Origin: DASUBV01 sp035532295
Lineage (GTDB): Bacteria; Actinomycetota; Actinomycetes; Streptosporangiales; Streptosporangiaceae
Direction of reading: 5' to 3'
Length of the DNA stretch: 64,000 bases
Assembly (NCBI GenBank): GCA_035532295.1
Contig: DATKRH010000035.1
Location: 1-64,000 of the forward strand
This document shows positions 15,684 through 24,300 of the stretch, in pieces; within the stretch, counting starts at the first letter, position 1; every line of letters begins with the position of its first letter. The notes beneath the pieces are model-generated. The model was not told the origin of the DNA. It searched no databases and was given only the letters and a program-made list of their open reading frames with translations. The position numbers were made by a program, and so were the translations under genes.

Positions 15684-17186
15684 GTGACCCTACGCCTGCA
15701 CGACACCGCGACGCGCTCGGTGCGCGAGTTCTCCCCGCGCACTCCGGGGAAGGCCTCGCTGTACCTGTGTGGCGCTACGGTCCAGGCGCCGCCGCACATC
15801 GGTCACATCCGTTCCGGCCTCAACTTCGACATCCTGGTGCGGTGGCTGCGAGCCATCGAGTACGAGGTAACGCTCTGCCGGAACGTGACCGATATCGACG
15901 ACAAGATCATCCGTGTCGCCGCCCAGGAAGGCGTGGCCTGGTGGGCGGTGGCCGAGCGGAATCAGCGGGCCTTCACCCGCGCCTTCGCCATCCTCGGCTG
16001 CCTGCCGCCCGACGTTGAGCCGCGGGCGACCGGGCACGTCCCCGAGATGATCGTCTTGATGCGCCGGCTGATCGATTCCGGTCACGCCTATGCCACTGAC
16101 GGCGATGTGTACTTCGACGTCGGCTCCTGGCCGAGCTACGGCGAGCTATCTGGCCAGCGGCCGGAGCTCATGCTCGCGACGGACGACACCGACACCGACA
16201 ACGCCGGCGCCAAGCGCGATCCGCGGGACTTCGCGCTCTGGAAGGGCGCCAAGCCGGGGGAGCCTTCCTGGGAGACCCCCTGGGGGCCGGGTCGGCCGGG
16301 CTGGCACCTGGAGTGCTCCGCGATGTCCACCAAGTACCTGGGGGACACCTTCGACATCCACGGTGGCGGGCTCGACCTGCTCTTCCCCCACCATGAGAAT
16401 GAGCTGGCCCAGTCCCGTGCGGTCGGGGACGGCTTCGCCCGCTACTGGCTGCACAACGGCCTCGTGCGTATCGGCGGCGAGAAGATGGGCAAGTCGCTGG
16501 GCAACTCGCTGCTCGTCGACGCCATGGTCGAGTCCGTCCGCCCGGCCGAGCTGCGGTACTACCTCGGCCAGGCGCACTACCGCTCGGAGATCGACTACTC
16601 GCCGGAGGCGCTCGCGGAGGCGGCTACCGCCTACCGGCGGATCGAGGGGTTCGTGACCCGGGCGACCGAGGTGGTGGCGGCGGAGGCTCTCGCGGACGGT
16701 GCGCAGTCAGTCGGCGCGGGGGCAGCCGGCGCGGGGGCAGCCGGATCTCCGCCGGGTGAGCCGCTGTCGGCCATCGCCGTAACGGCCGCGGGCGGGCTGC
16801 CGGCACCGTTCGCAGCGGCGATGGATGATGACCTCGGCGTCCCGCAGGCCCTCGCCGTGGTGCACGAGGCAGTGCGCGACGGCAACAGCGCGCTGGCCGC
16901 CGGGGACCTGGCGGGCGGCGCCAAGCGGCTGACGGAGGTCCGGGCGATGCTCGGCGTTCTCGGGCTTGATCCGCTCGCCGAGCCATGGGCCGCGGGCGGC
17001 GGATCGGCCGGGGATGACCTGCGGCCGGTGGTAGACGCGCTGATCGGCGTGGCGCTAGAGCAGCGCCAGGCGGCCAGGAAGCGCAAGGATTACGCCGCGG
17101 CGGACGCGATCCGAGACAGCCTGCAGGATGCGGGCGTACTCGTCGAGGACACCCCGCGCGGCCCTCGATGGGAGCTGAAGCGATGA
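15684..17186 (+). CDS. cysS: Cysteine--tRNA ligase
   Basis: A 500-residue class I synthetase. Zinc ligands include Cys29 in LYLCGAT and the LECSAM and FPHHENE segments; the HIGH motif is PHIGH at residues 37-41 and the second signature is KMGKSLGN. A short Ala/Gly insertion (GAGAAGAGAAG, from a 15-bp duplication at 16713-16742) sits between the anticodon-binding helices, a variable linker. The start is GTG at 15684, matching the conserved TLRLHDTATR. It overlaps rlmB by ATGA, as in the CysS-TrmH pair of mycobacteria. Confidence 0.96.
   Translation: MTLRLHDTATRSVREFSPRTPGKASLYLCGATVQAPPHIGHIRSGLNFDILVRWLRAIEYEVTLCRNVTDIDDKIIRVAAQEGVAWWAVAERNQRAFTRAFAILGCLPPDVEPRATGHVPEMIVLMRRLIDSGHAYATDGDVYFDVGSWPSYGELSGQRPELMLATDDTDTDNAGAKRDPRDFALWKGAKPGEPSWETPWGPGRPGWHLECSAMSTKYLGDTFDIHGGGLDLLFPHHENELAQSRAVGDGFARYWLHNGLVRIGGEKMGKSLGNSLLVDAMVESVRPAELRYYLGQAHYRSEIDYSPEALAEAATAYRRIEGFVTRATEVVAAEALADGAQSVGAGAAGAGAAGSPPGEPLSAIAVTAAGGLPAPFAAAMDDDLGVPQALAVVHEAVRDGNSALAAGDLAGGAKRLTEVRAMLGVLGLDPLAEPWAAGGGSAGDDLRPVVDALIGVALEQRQAARKRKDYAAADAIRDSLQDAGVLVEDTPRGPRWELKR
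16713..16742. repeat. 15-bp direct repeat, 2 copies, inside cysS
   Basis: Two identical units ggcgcgggggcagcc encode the GAGAA linker insertion of CysS. Confidence 0.85.
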
Positions 17187-18328
17187 GCGGGCGGACCTCG
17201 CGCCAACCTCGGCCAGGGGCCGTCGGCCGTACCAAGTCCGGAAAGCCCAGGCCGGGCACGGGCGGCTACGGCAAGCGCAAGCTGGAGGGCAAGGGCCCCA
17301 CGCCGCCGGCCTCCATGCGGCCGGGCCATCCGGCGCAGCGCAAGGCCGCCGCGCAAGCCAGGGCGGCCGCCCGGCCCGGTTCCCTGCCCGCCGCCCGGCC
17401 CGATGACCGGCCCGATGACCGGCGGCCCGCCGACGGGCGCGCTGATGATCGGCGCGCTGATGACCGGCGGGGCGACAGCCGGGGTGCGGACAGCCGGGGC
17501 GTGCGGGATGCGCGGGGCGCGGACAGCCGGGGCGCGCGGGGTTACGTGGGCTCGGGCCGGTCGGCTGCGGGCCCGTCGCGCGGTGCCGGGAACGCGGCCG
17601 AGATCGTCGCCGGACGCAACGCCGTGCTGGAGTCACTGCGTGCCAGGGTGCCTGCCAGCGCCCTGCATGTCGGGCCGCGGCTGGACGCCGATGAGCGGAT
17701 CGGCGAGGCGGTCATGCTGGCTGCCGACGCGGGCATCCCGGTCGTCGAGGCCGGCCGGGCCGAGTTGGACCGGATGACCGGGGGCGCCATCCACCAGGGG
17801 CTGGCGCTCAAGGTGGCGCCGTACTCCTACGCCGCCCCCGACGATCTCGTCGAGGCAGCCAGGGACGCGGCGGCGCAGCCGCTGATCGTCGCGCTGGATG
17901 GCATCACCGATCCGCGTAACCTGGGCGCGATCGCCCGGTCGGTGGCCGCGTTCGGGGGCCACGGGATCCTGGTGCCGGTGCGCCGGTCCGCCGGAGTGAG
18001 CGCGGGGGCCTGGAAGGCATCCGCCGGTGCCCTGGCCAGGGTGCGGGTCGCCCAGGCATCCAACCTGGCCCAGGCGCTCGCCGCCTACCAGCAGGCCGGC
18101 CTGTTCGTCGTGGGCCTCGACGCGGCCGGCGGCGAGGACATCGGGCAGCTGCAGCTCGCCGACTCGCCGCTGGTGCTGGTCGTCGGGGCCGAGGGCCGCG
18201 GGCTGTCCCGGCTGATCGCCGAGCGCTGCGACGCCGTCGCCCGGATCCCGATCACCGGCGCCGAGTCGCTCAACGCCAGCGTCGCCGCCAGCATCGCCCT
18301 CTACGCGGTATCCCAGCTCCGCCACTAG
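17183..18328 (+). CDS. rlmB: 23S rRNA 2'-O-methyltransferase RlmB (TrmH/SpoU family)
   Basis: A 381-residue SPOUT methyltransferase, probably acting on G2251 of 23S rRNA. The N-terminal 130 residues are a disordered basic extension rich in DDR/RAD/DSRG repeats. The substrate-binding domain (AGRNAVLESLRARVPA) and catalytic domain follow, with LDGITDPRNLGAIARS, VGAEGRGLS and IPITGAESLNASVAAS, the three SpoU motifs forming the AdoMet knot. The ATG at 17183 overlaps the cysS stop and is the likely start. The repeat-rich N-terminus (17398-17545) is typical of this window. Confidence 0.93.
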   Translation: MSGRTSRQPRPGAVGRTKSGKPRPGTGGYGKRKLEGKGPTPPASMRPGHPAQRKAAAQARAAARPGSLPAARPDDRPDDRRPADGRADDRRADDRRGDSRGADSRGVRDARGADSRGARGYVGSGRSAAGPSRGAGNAAEIVAGRNAVLESLRARVPASALHVGPRLDADERIGEAVMLAADAGIPVVEAGRAELDRMTGGAIHQGLALKVAPYSYAAPDDLVEAARDAAAQPLIVALDGITDPRNLGAIARSVAAFGGHGILVPVRRSAGVSAGAWKASAGALARVRVAQASNLAQALAAYQQAGLFVVGLDAAGGEDIGQLQLADSPLVLVVGAEGRGLSRLIAERCDAVARIPITGAESLNASVAASIALYAVSQLRH

Positions 18329-18376
18329 CCGTCCACCACCCCCACCGCCTGCTAGAAGGCATCGAGAAAAAGATCT

Positions 18377-18414
18377 TGCAGCATTTTGGTGGGTGGGACC
18401 CCCAAAACGCTGCA
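18377..18414. other. 13-bp imperfect inverted repeat in the rlmB/methyltransferase gap
   Basis: Arms tgcagcattttgg (18377-18389) and ccaaaacgctgca (18402-18414) pair at 12 of 13 positions around a 12-base loop. The hairpin is unusually AT-containing for this DNA and lies 49 bp after the rlmB stop. It may be a factor-assisted terminator or a protein-binding site; no T-run follows. Confidence 0.6.
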
Positions 18415-18500
18415 CGATAACGGCGTCTGTCACTGCTCCCGGCGCCTACCTGACCTGGAGCTGCTCCGCGCCTATGGTGGACGTGGGAGGTGGCTGCCGC

Positions 18501-19847
18501 ATGACGACTAGCGGACCCGCCCCTGGCAGGACTAGCGCTGACGGGGCGGATGCGGCGCGGGCCAGGCTGGCCGGCGCCCTGCTCGACAGTGGCCGGACCC
18601 CCAGTCCGGCGGTCCAGGCGGCGTTCCGCGCAGTCCCGCGGCACCTGTTCGTGCCCGGGCTCGCCCCGGCGGCCGCCTACCAGGACGAGGCGCTGGTCAT
18701 CAAGTACGACGAGGACGGGCTGCCGATCAGCTCCTCGTCGCAGCCCGCCATGATGGCGATCATGCTCGAGCAGCTCGGGCTGGAGCCGGGACACCGGGTG
18801 CTCGAGATCGGCACCGGGACCGGCTATAACGCGGCGGTGCTGGACCACATCGTGGGGCCCCGCGGCGCGGTGGTCACCGTCGACATCGACGCCGACCTGG
18901 TCGCCCGGGCGCGAGCTAGCCTGACGGCGGCCGGATACGGCCACGTACGGGCACGCTGCGCCGACGGCGGCTATGGCGATCCTGACGGCGCTCCCTTCGA
19001 CCGCGTCATCGTGACGGTCGGGGCCTGGGACATCGCGCCGGCGTGGCTGGACCAGCTGAGCCACGGCGGGCGACTGGTGCTGCCGCTCGCACTGCGCGCC
19101 ATCCAGCTGTCGGTCGCCCTGGAACGCAGCACTAGCCACCACGGGGCCACCCACCACGGGGCCACCCACCACGGGCATGACCACTGGGTCAGCACCTCGG
19201 CGTTCCGGTGCGGGTTCGTCCGGATGGCGGGCGCCTTCGCGGACCCGGAGTCGTTCCGGCCGCTGTGGTCCTCGCCCGGCGTTTACGTGCAAGTCGACGA
19301 CGGCCACCGGGTCGACCTGGCGTCCCTGGCCAGGGCGCTCGGCGGCCCTGCCGTGGATATTGGGGCCGGGATCGGGGCGGCCAGCCGGGACGAACTGGCC
19401 GATCTCGACCTGTGGCTCACCCTCACCGAGCCGGGTCTGGACCGCCTCACCTTCATGGCCACGGCCGCTAGCGGTGGTCGCGACGGCCCGCTGCTCCCAT
19501 TCGGCGCCCTCGCGAGCCGGGGCGCCGGACCTGATCAGCTCGGCGTCAGCGGTCTGGCGGGCGCGGGCCGGGCCGACGCGGGCCGGGCCGCCCCGCCCCG
19601 CCCGCCAGGCATCGATCCCGCGGCCTTCCCCGGCGAGGTCGTGATGCGCGGATACGGCCGTGGCGGAGCTGCCCTGGCGGCGCACCTGGCCAGGCAGGCA
19701 CCCGGCTGGGACAGCCTGGGCCGGCCAGGCGCCGCAGACCTGTCCCTGACCGTCTGCCCGGCCGCCGTGGACCTGGTCGTGGCCGCCGGGCAGATCGTCC
19801 TGAGCCGCCCGCACGTCCAACTAGCGGCGGGCTGGCCGGTGCGCTGA
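18501..19847 (+). CDS. PIMT-like protein methyltransferase with C-terminal extension
   Basis: A 448-residue AdoMet-dependent methyltransferase of the protein-L-isoaspartate methyltransferase fold. Visible motifs are RHLFVPGLAP, SSSSQPAMMAIMLEQL, VLEIGTGTGYNAAVLD (motif I), VVTVDIDADLV and VIVTVGAWDIAPAWL. The 200-residue extension after the fold and the STSAFRCGFVRMAGAFA stretch resemble actinobacterial PIMT variants, including those of the FxLD peptide-modification group, but no precursor peptide is visible nearby. An odd His-rich insert (HHGATHHGATHHGHDH) comes from a 15-bp repeat. The ATG at 18501 has GGAGG about ten bases upstream. The exact substrate is unknown. Confidence 0.8.
   Translation: MTTSGPAPGRTSADGADAARARLAGALLDSGRTPSPAVQAAFRAVPRHLFVPGLAPAAAYQDEALVIKYDEDGLPISSSSQPAMMAIMLEQLGLEPGHRVLEIGTGTGYNAAVLDHIVGPRGAVVTVDIDADLVARARASLTAAGYGHVRARCADGGYGDPDGAPFDRVIVTVGAWDIAPAWLDQLSHGGRLVLPLALRAIQLSVALERSTSHHGATHHGATHHGHDHWVSTSAFRCGFVRMAGAFADPESFRPLWSSPGVYVQVDDGHRVDLASLARALGGPAVDIGAGIGAASRDELADLDLWLTLTEPGLDRLTFMATAASGGRDGPLLPFGALASRGAGPDQLGVSGLAGAGRADAGRAAPPRPPGIDPAAFPGEVVMRGYGRGGAALAAHLARQAPGWDSLGRPGAADLSLTVCPAAVDLVVAAGQIVLSRPHVQLAAGWPVR
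19137..19166. repeat. 15-bp repeat encoding HHGAT, 2 copies plus a partial
   Basis: Units caccacggggccacc at 19137 and 19152, and a partial unit at 19167, create the histidine-rich insert of the methyltransferase. Confidence 0.9.
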
Positions 19848-19867
19848 CCTAGCTGGCCCGGCGTTCG

Positions 19868-20872
19868 CTACCTGGTCCGCTCGCCGGTCTCGAAGAGCGA
19901 GGGCGCCGGTCCCACGATCAGCGGGTCGGGGTGGCCGACGATGATCTCGTCCCTGTCCGCATAGGGCACCCGGGACAGTACATAACGCATGGCCTCAAGC
20001 CGGGCCCGTTTCTTATCGTTGCTCTTCACGACGGTCCATGGAGCGTCGGCCAGGTCGGTGAAGAAGAACATGGACTCCTTGGCCTCGGTGTACTCGTCCC
20101 ACTTGTCCAGCGAGGCGAGGTCCACCGGGCTCAGCTTCCACTGCTTGACCGGATCGGTTTGCCGCTCGACGAAGCGCCGCAGCTGCTCGGTGCGGGAGAC
20201 GGAGAACCAGAACTTGACCAGCGTGATGCCGTCCCGGGCCAGCATGCGCTCGAACTCTGGCGCCTCGCGCAGGAACTCCATGCACTCGTCCGGCCGGCAA
20301 AATCCCATCACCCGCTCGACGCCCGCGCGGTTGTACCAGGAGCGGTCGAACATCACGATCTCGCCCGCGGCGGGCAGGTGGGAGACGTACCGCTGCAGGT
20401 ACCACTCGGTCTGTTCCTTCTCGGTCGGCTTTTCCAGCGCGACCACCCGGGCGCCGCGCGGGTTCAGGTTCTCGGTGAACCGCCTGATCGTCCCGCCCTT
20501 GCCGGCCGCGTCGCGGCCCTCGAAGACGATCATGAGCCGCCCGCCGGATTCCTTGATCCACCGCTGCAGCTTGAGCAGCTCGACCTGCAGGGACCGCTTC
20601 TGTTCCGCGTACTCCTGCCGGCTGAGCCGCTGGGTGTACGGGTAGTCCTCCCGCCACGTCTGGACCGGGCTGCCATCCGGGCGGACCAGCACGAGCCGGT
20701 CCCTGGATCGCTGCACGCTCAGGCCGAGCTGCTGAGCCAGCTCGTCCAGGAGTTCGCCTACCCGCCCGTCAGCCGGAGAGCTAGACACGATGGACACGCT
20801 GCGCACGCTGGCCACGCGGGACACGCTGGACACGCTGGGCACTGGGCTACGCGACGCTACTGACCACAGCAC
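19868..20872 (-). CDS. ppk2: Polyphosphate kinase 2 family protein
   Basis: A 334-residue PPK2, which transfers phosphate between polyphosphate and nucleoside (di)phosphates. The P-loop MIVFEGRDAAGKGGTIRRF, NPRGARVVALEKPTEKEQ, the lid-region FDRSWYNRAGVERVMGF and FWFSVSRTEQLRRF are all present, as is LSPVDLASLDKWDEYTEAK. The N-terminal 35 residues are low-complexity (SVSSVSRVASV), encoded by a 9-bp repeat, and the true start may be one of several GTG codons between 20800 and 20872. It is not linked to ppk1 here. PHO regulation is plausible given the nearby senX3-regX3 but is not shown. Confidence 0.94.
   Translation of the reverse strand: MLWSVASRSPVPSVSSVSRVASVRSVSIVSSSPADGRVGELLDELAQQLGLSVQRSRDRLVLVRPDGSPVQTWREDYPYTQRLSRQEYAEQKRSLQVELLKLQRWIKESGGRLMIVFEGRDAAGKGGTIRRFTENLNPRGARVVALEKPTEKEQTEWYLQRYVSHLPAAGEIVMFDRSWYNRAGVERVMGFCRPDECMEFLREAPEFERMLARDGITLVKFWFSVSRTEQLRRFVERQTDPVKQWKLSPVDLASLDKWDEYTEAKESMFFFTDLADAPWTVVKSNDKKRARLEAMRYVLSRVPYADRDEIIVGHPDPLIVGPAPSLFETGERTR
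20792..20845. repeat. 9-bp tandem repeat, about 6 copies
   Basis: Imperfect units gacacgctg run from 20792 to 20845 at the ppk2 5' end and encode the alternating Ser-Val stretch. Confidence 0.8.
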
Positions 20873-20965
20873 AGGGCCCCCGTTCCCGCCGCAGCGCTAC
20901 CCCCGGATAACAGCGCCGAATGACCAGCGGTAGATACCCTCCGTAGTCCTGATACACACGTACAG

Positions 20966-21169
20966 TTATCTATCGTGCGGCAACCTTGCCGGCCGCAGCC
21001 CGGCCGCGGCGATGATCAGCCCGGCGATGGCGATCAGCGGCCCGAGAACTGCCCACAATGATTTCCCGGACATCGCGCTGCCGCCCACGACATTGAATCC
21101 CTGCAGCGCGAACACCACCCCGGCGATGGTCACCAGCGCGCCCAGGGCCACGAGCAGGCCTCTCTTCAT
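20966..21169 (-). CDS. Small two-helix membrane protein
   Basis: A 67-residue protein with two hydrophobic segments (LLVALGALVTIAGVVFALQG and LWAVLGPLIAIAGLIIAAAG) joined by a loop GGSAMSGKS. The pattern QGxxxxxGSxMxGxxxW is shared by many short actinobacterial membrane proteins of unknown role. A GGAGAGG lies 11 bases ahead of the ATG. It is the first gene downstream of the giant gene, 190 bp beyond its stop and in the same direction. A role as a partner or immunity factor is conceivable but unsupported, since the family is common elsewhere. Confidence 0.8.
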   Translation of the reverse strand: MKRGLLVALGALVTIAGVVFALQGFNVVGGSAMSGKSLWAVLGPLIAIAGLIIAAAGLRPARLPHDR

Positions 21170-21267
21170 AGCCTTGACGTCCTCTCCGTGATGACGGCCC
21201 GGCGCCCGGCGCCCACTGGGGGAACGGTCGGGGCGAACGGCAGGTTCAGCCGCGCGGCGAACCGGGG

Positions 21268-21287
21268 CCGCGCCCGGCCGGGCGCGG
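21268..21287. terminator. Perfect 20-bp GC palindrome downstream of the giant gene
   Basis: A self-complementary 20-mer (10-bp arms beginning ccgcgcccgg) lies about 75 bp past the giant gene's stop. It could form a cruciform or a factor-dependent terminator structure; there is no T-run. The rest of 21170-21359 shows no gene. Confidence 0.4.
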
Positions 21288-21359
21288 GCTCTCCCAGCTA
21301 CGTCAGCGGTCACGGGTAAGAAAGTCGCCAGGTCGCTCGGCGGATGCCTGGTCGCCGGC

Positions 21360-24300
21360 TTACCGAATGTTGCTGGACCCGCCGATCGGGGCCGCGGGCG
21401 GCGCTGGTGCAGGGGCCGGGGGCGGTGCCGGTGCCGCTGGCGGCGCCGCTGGCGGGGCCGGGGCTGGTGTCGGGGCCGGGGCTGGGGCCGGGGGCGGGGC
21501 CGGGGCCGGGGGCGGGGAGGTCTGGGGCTGGGCTGCGCCGCTGGCGGGCTGTGCGGCGGGCGGCCCGTTTTGCTCGGTGTTGCCCGGCTGGCTGAGCACC
21601 TGGCTGGCACCGGCCGACGGGCCGTTCCCGTTCCCGTTCCCGTTCCCGTTCCCGTTGTTCTGGACGATGGAACTGCCGTTGCCCGCGGCGCCGGAGGTGT
21701 CGTTGTTTCCGGGGTCGTTGGTGGCGGTGTTGCCGGGCTGGCTGGCGGGGCCGGACTGGTAGCCGGTGACGGGAGCGGCTGGTGTCGGGGGCGTCTGCGG
21801 CTGCTGGGCGCCGTTGCCGCCGCTGTACTCGCTTCCGGTGCTGGCGGGCGGGGTGGGAGTCGGCGGGGTGGCGGGCGGCGCGGGCGTGCTGGCGGCGGGG
21901 CCGTCCTGCTCGGTGTTCCCGGCCTGGCTGAGCGCGTGGCTGGCGCTGGCGGGCGGAGTGCCCGCGGTCTGGCTGCCGGCGGGGCCGGTCTGGCTGCCGG
22001 CGTTGCTGGTGCCGCCGGTGCTGCTGGCCTGGACGATGGAACTGTCGTTGCCCGCGGCGCCGGCGGTGTCGTTGTTCCCGGGGTCGTTGGTGGCGGTGTT
22101 GCCGGGCTGGCTGGCGGGGCCGGGCCGGTGGCTGGTGACGGCAGCGGCTGGCGCCGGCGGGGCGGGAGTCGGCGGGGTGGCGGGCTTTGCGGCGGGGGTG
22201 CTGGCGGCGGGGCCGTCCTGCTCGGTGTTCCCGGCCTGGCTGAGCGCGTGGCTGGCGCTGGCGGGCGGGGCGGCGGGCGGGGCGGCGGCGGGGCCGGTCT
22301 GGCTGCCGGCGTTGCTGGTGCCGCCGGTGCTGCTGGCCTGGACGATGGAACTGTCGTTGGTCTGCGGGCCGGTGGTTCCGCCGTTGCCGGCCAGGCCGGC
22401 CGGGCTCCGGCTCTTGCCCGGGGCGAGCGGGGTCAGGCTGCCAACGACCTGCTGCCACTGTCCGGTGGTGGTGGGATCGGTGGCGGCCACCGGGCCGGGG
22501 GTGCCGGCGTTGTCGGGGTTGCCCATGAGCCGCCCGGCGGCGTGGTTCTGCTCAGTGACCGCGGTCTGGGCGGCGGCGGGCTTGGTGCCGCCGTAGGTAG
22601 CGGTGGCGATCTGGGCCGCGTCGTTGTAACGGCGCTGCAGGAAGCTCTGCTGGTCTTCGCCGGGCAGTGGCTTGACGTTGGCGGTGACCCAGGTCAGCGC
22701 GTTGGACAGGTCGCCCTGGTAGGCGGAGGTGAGCTGGGCGTAGACGCTGGCGCTCTGCTGGTGGACGGCGGCGCTGAGCTTCTGGCTGACCGCGGCGGTG
22801 TCCTGGCCGCCGCCGATCCAGACATTGCCGCTGGAGTCTTGCCAGACGTTGTACCCCTGGGCCCGGAGCTGCTTGACCGCGGCGGCCGTGCCCTGGCTAT
22901 ACGCCTGCTGGGACATCTGCTCGGACATGCCGGCGGCGGTAGCGCCCTGGTCGGCGGAGATGTTCAGCAGCGCGGCCTCCTGCACGGCGCTGGCATTGGT
23001 GGGATCGGTGGCGGTGAACGTGCCGTTCTGGAAGGTGATAGCCCCCTGGGGGATGAACGGGTTGACGCCCATGTGGGTGGCCAGCGCGGCGTTTTTCTGA
23101 CTATCGGCCAGCGCGGCAGTGATGTAGGAGTTCAGGCTGTCCAGGTTCTGCTGCCTGGACTTGGCCGGGTTAAAGGTGTACCCGGACAAGAGGGTGCCGT
23201 AGCCCGCCGCGTCGGCGGTGGTCGCCAGCATCTCGTTAGTGCTGGCCATCTGGCTGGCCTGGGCGAACGCGGCTGCGTTGCCGTTCGCGGCCTGGGTGAC
23301 GACGCTCTGCGGGACACCCCATTGCTGCCATCTGGCCTGCAGCTGCGCGGCCTGGGTGGCCGCCTGGTTGCGGATGTACTGGGGGACCTGCTGGTAGAAG
23401 TCGAAGACGTCGGCGGGGATCGGCTGTCCGCCCGCGCCGATCTGGGTGAGGCGGGAGCCGTACCCGGCACCCACGACGGTCTGCGGTGCGCCGGAGTTCC
23501 TGGTGAGGTTGGCCTGACCGTACTCGACGGTCAGCTGGGCCACCGACATGACGTACGCGTTGTTGACCTGCTGTTCCCAGGCCTGGGCGGCGGTGGCGCG
23601 ATCGGCCGCCGAGCATGGCGATCCCGGCTGGAGGCATGAGCCTGGTGCCAGCAGCGCCTGCGCCGCGGGGCTGGCCGCCAGCTGGCTGGTCACCAGGTAC
23701 CGGTAGGTGCCGTCGGTATTCCCCGGTCCCAGGTAGGTGCTCGACGAATTCTGGAACGTCGCCGCCAGGCTCGGTGAGTTAAGCCCGTCCCGCAGCGCGA
23801 ACGAGGTGTAGGCGGCGAACTGCGCCGACGACTTGGCGGTGATCGGCGCTCCCAGGCCCGGGGTGGCGCCGCCGGCCGCGTAGGCAGACGAGCCCGGGAA
23901 GGTGGCCACCCACTGGCTGACCGTGTGGTTGCTGTTGGCCAGCGTCACCTGATCGGTCGGTGGCTGGCCGGCGAGCAGGAGGTAGCTCAGCTCGTTGAAT
24001 CCGAGTCCCGGCGAGCTGAAGGACGGGCCCGCGCCGGGGTCGGCCGGCCCGGCGATCCGCGGGGGCGCGCCGGCGCCCCCGGTGTTATCCGGGATGACGA
24101 TGTAAATGTCTCCGGTGCCGCTGGCGCCGCCGGCGTCGCTGGCGGTCGGGCCAGCCGATGGGACCAGGCTCGTGGCACTCTCGTACGGGACCAGGCTCGT
24201 GCTGCCCTGGTAGGGGACCAGGGCAGTGCCGCCCTGGTACGGGGCCAGGTTCGTGCCGTCCAACGGGGCCGGGTCGGTGCCGCCGATCGTGCAGTTGTGG

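Noticed and set aside
18270..19820. 516-codon frame opposite the PIMT-like methyltransferase
   Set aside because: No recognisable motif; the plus strand has the full AdoMet-binding motif set.
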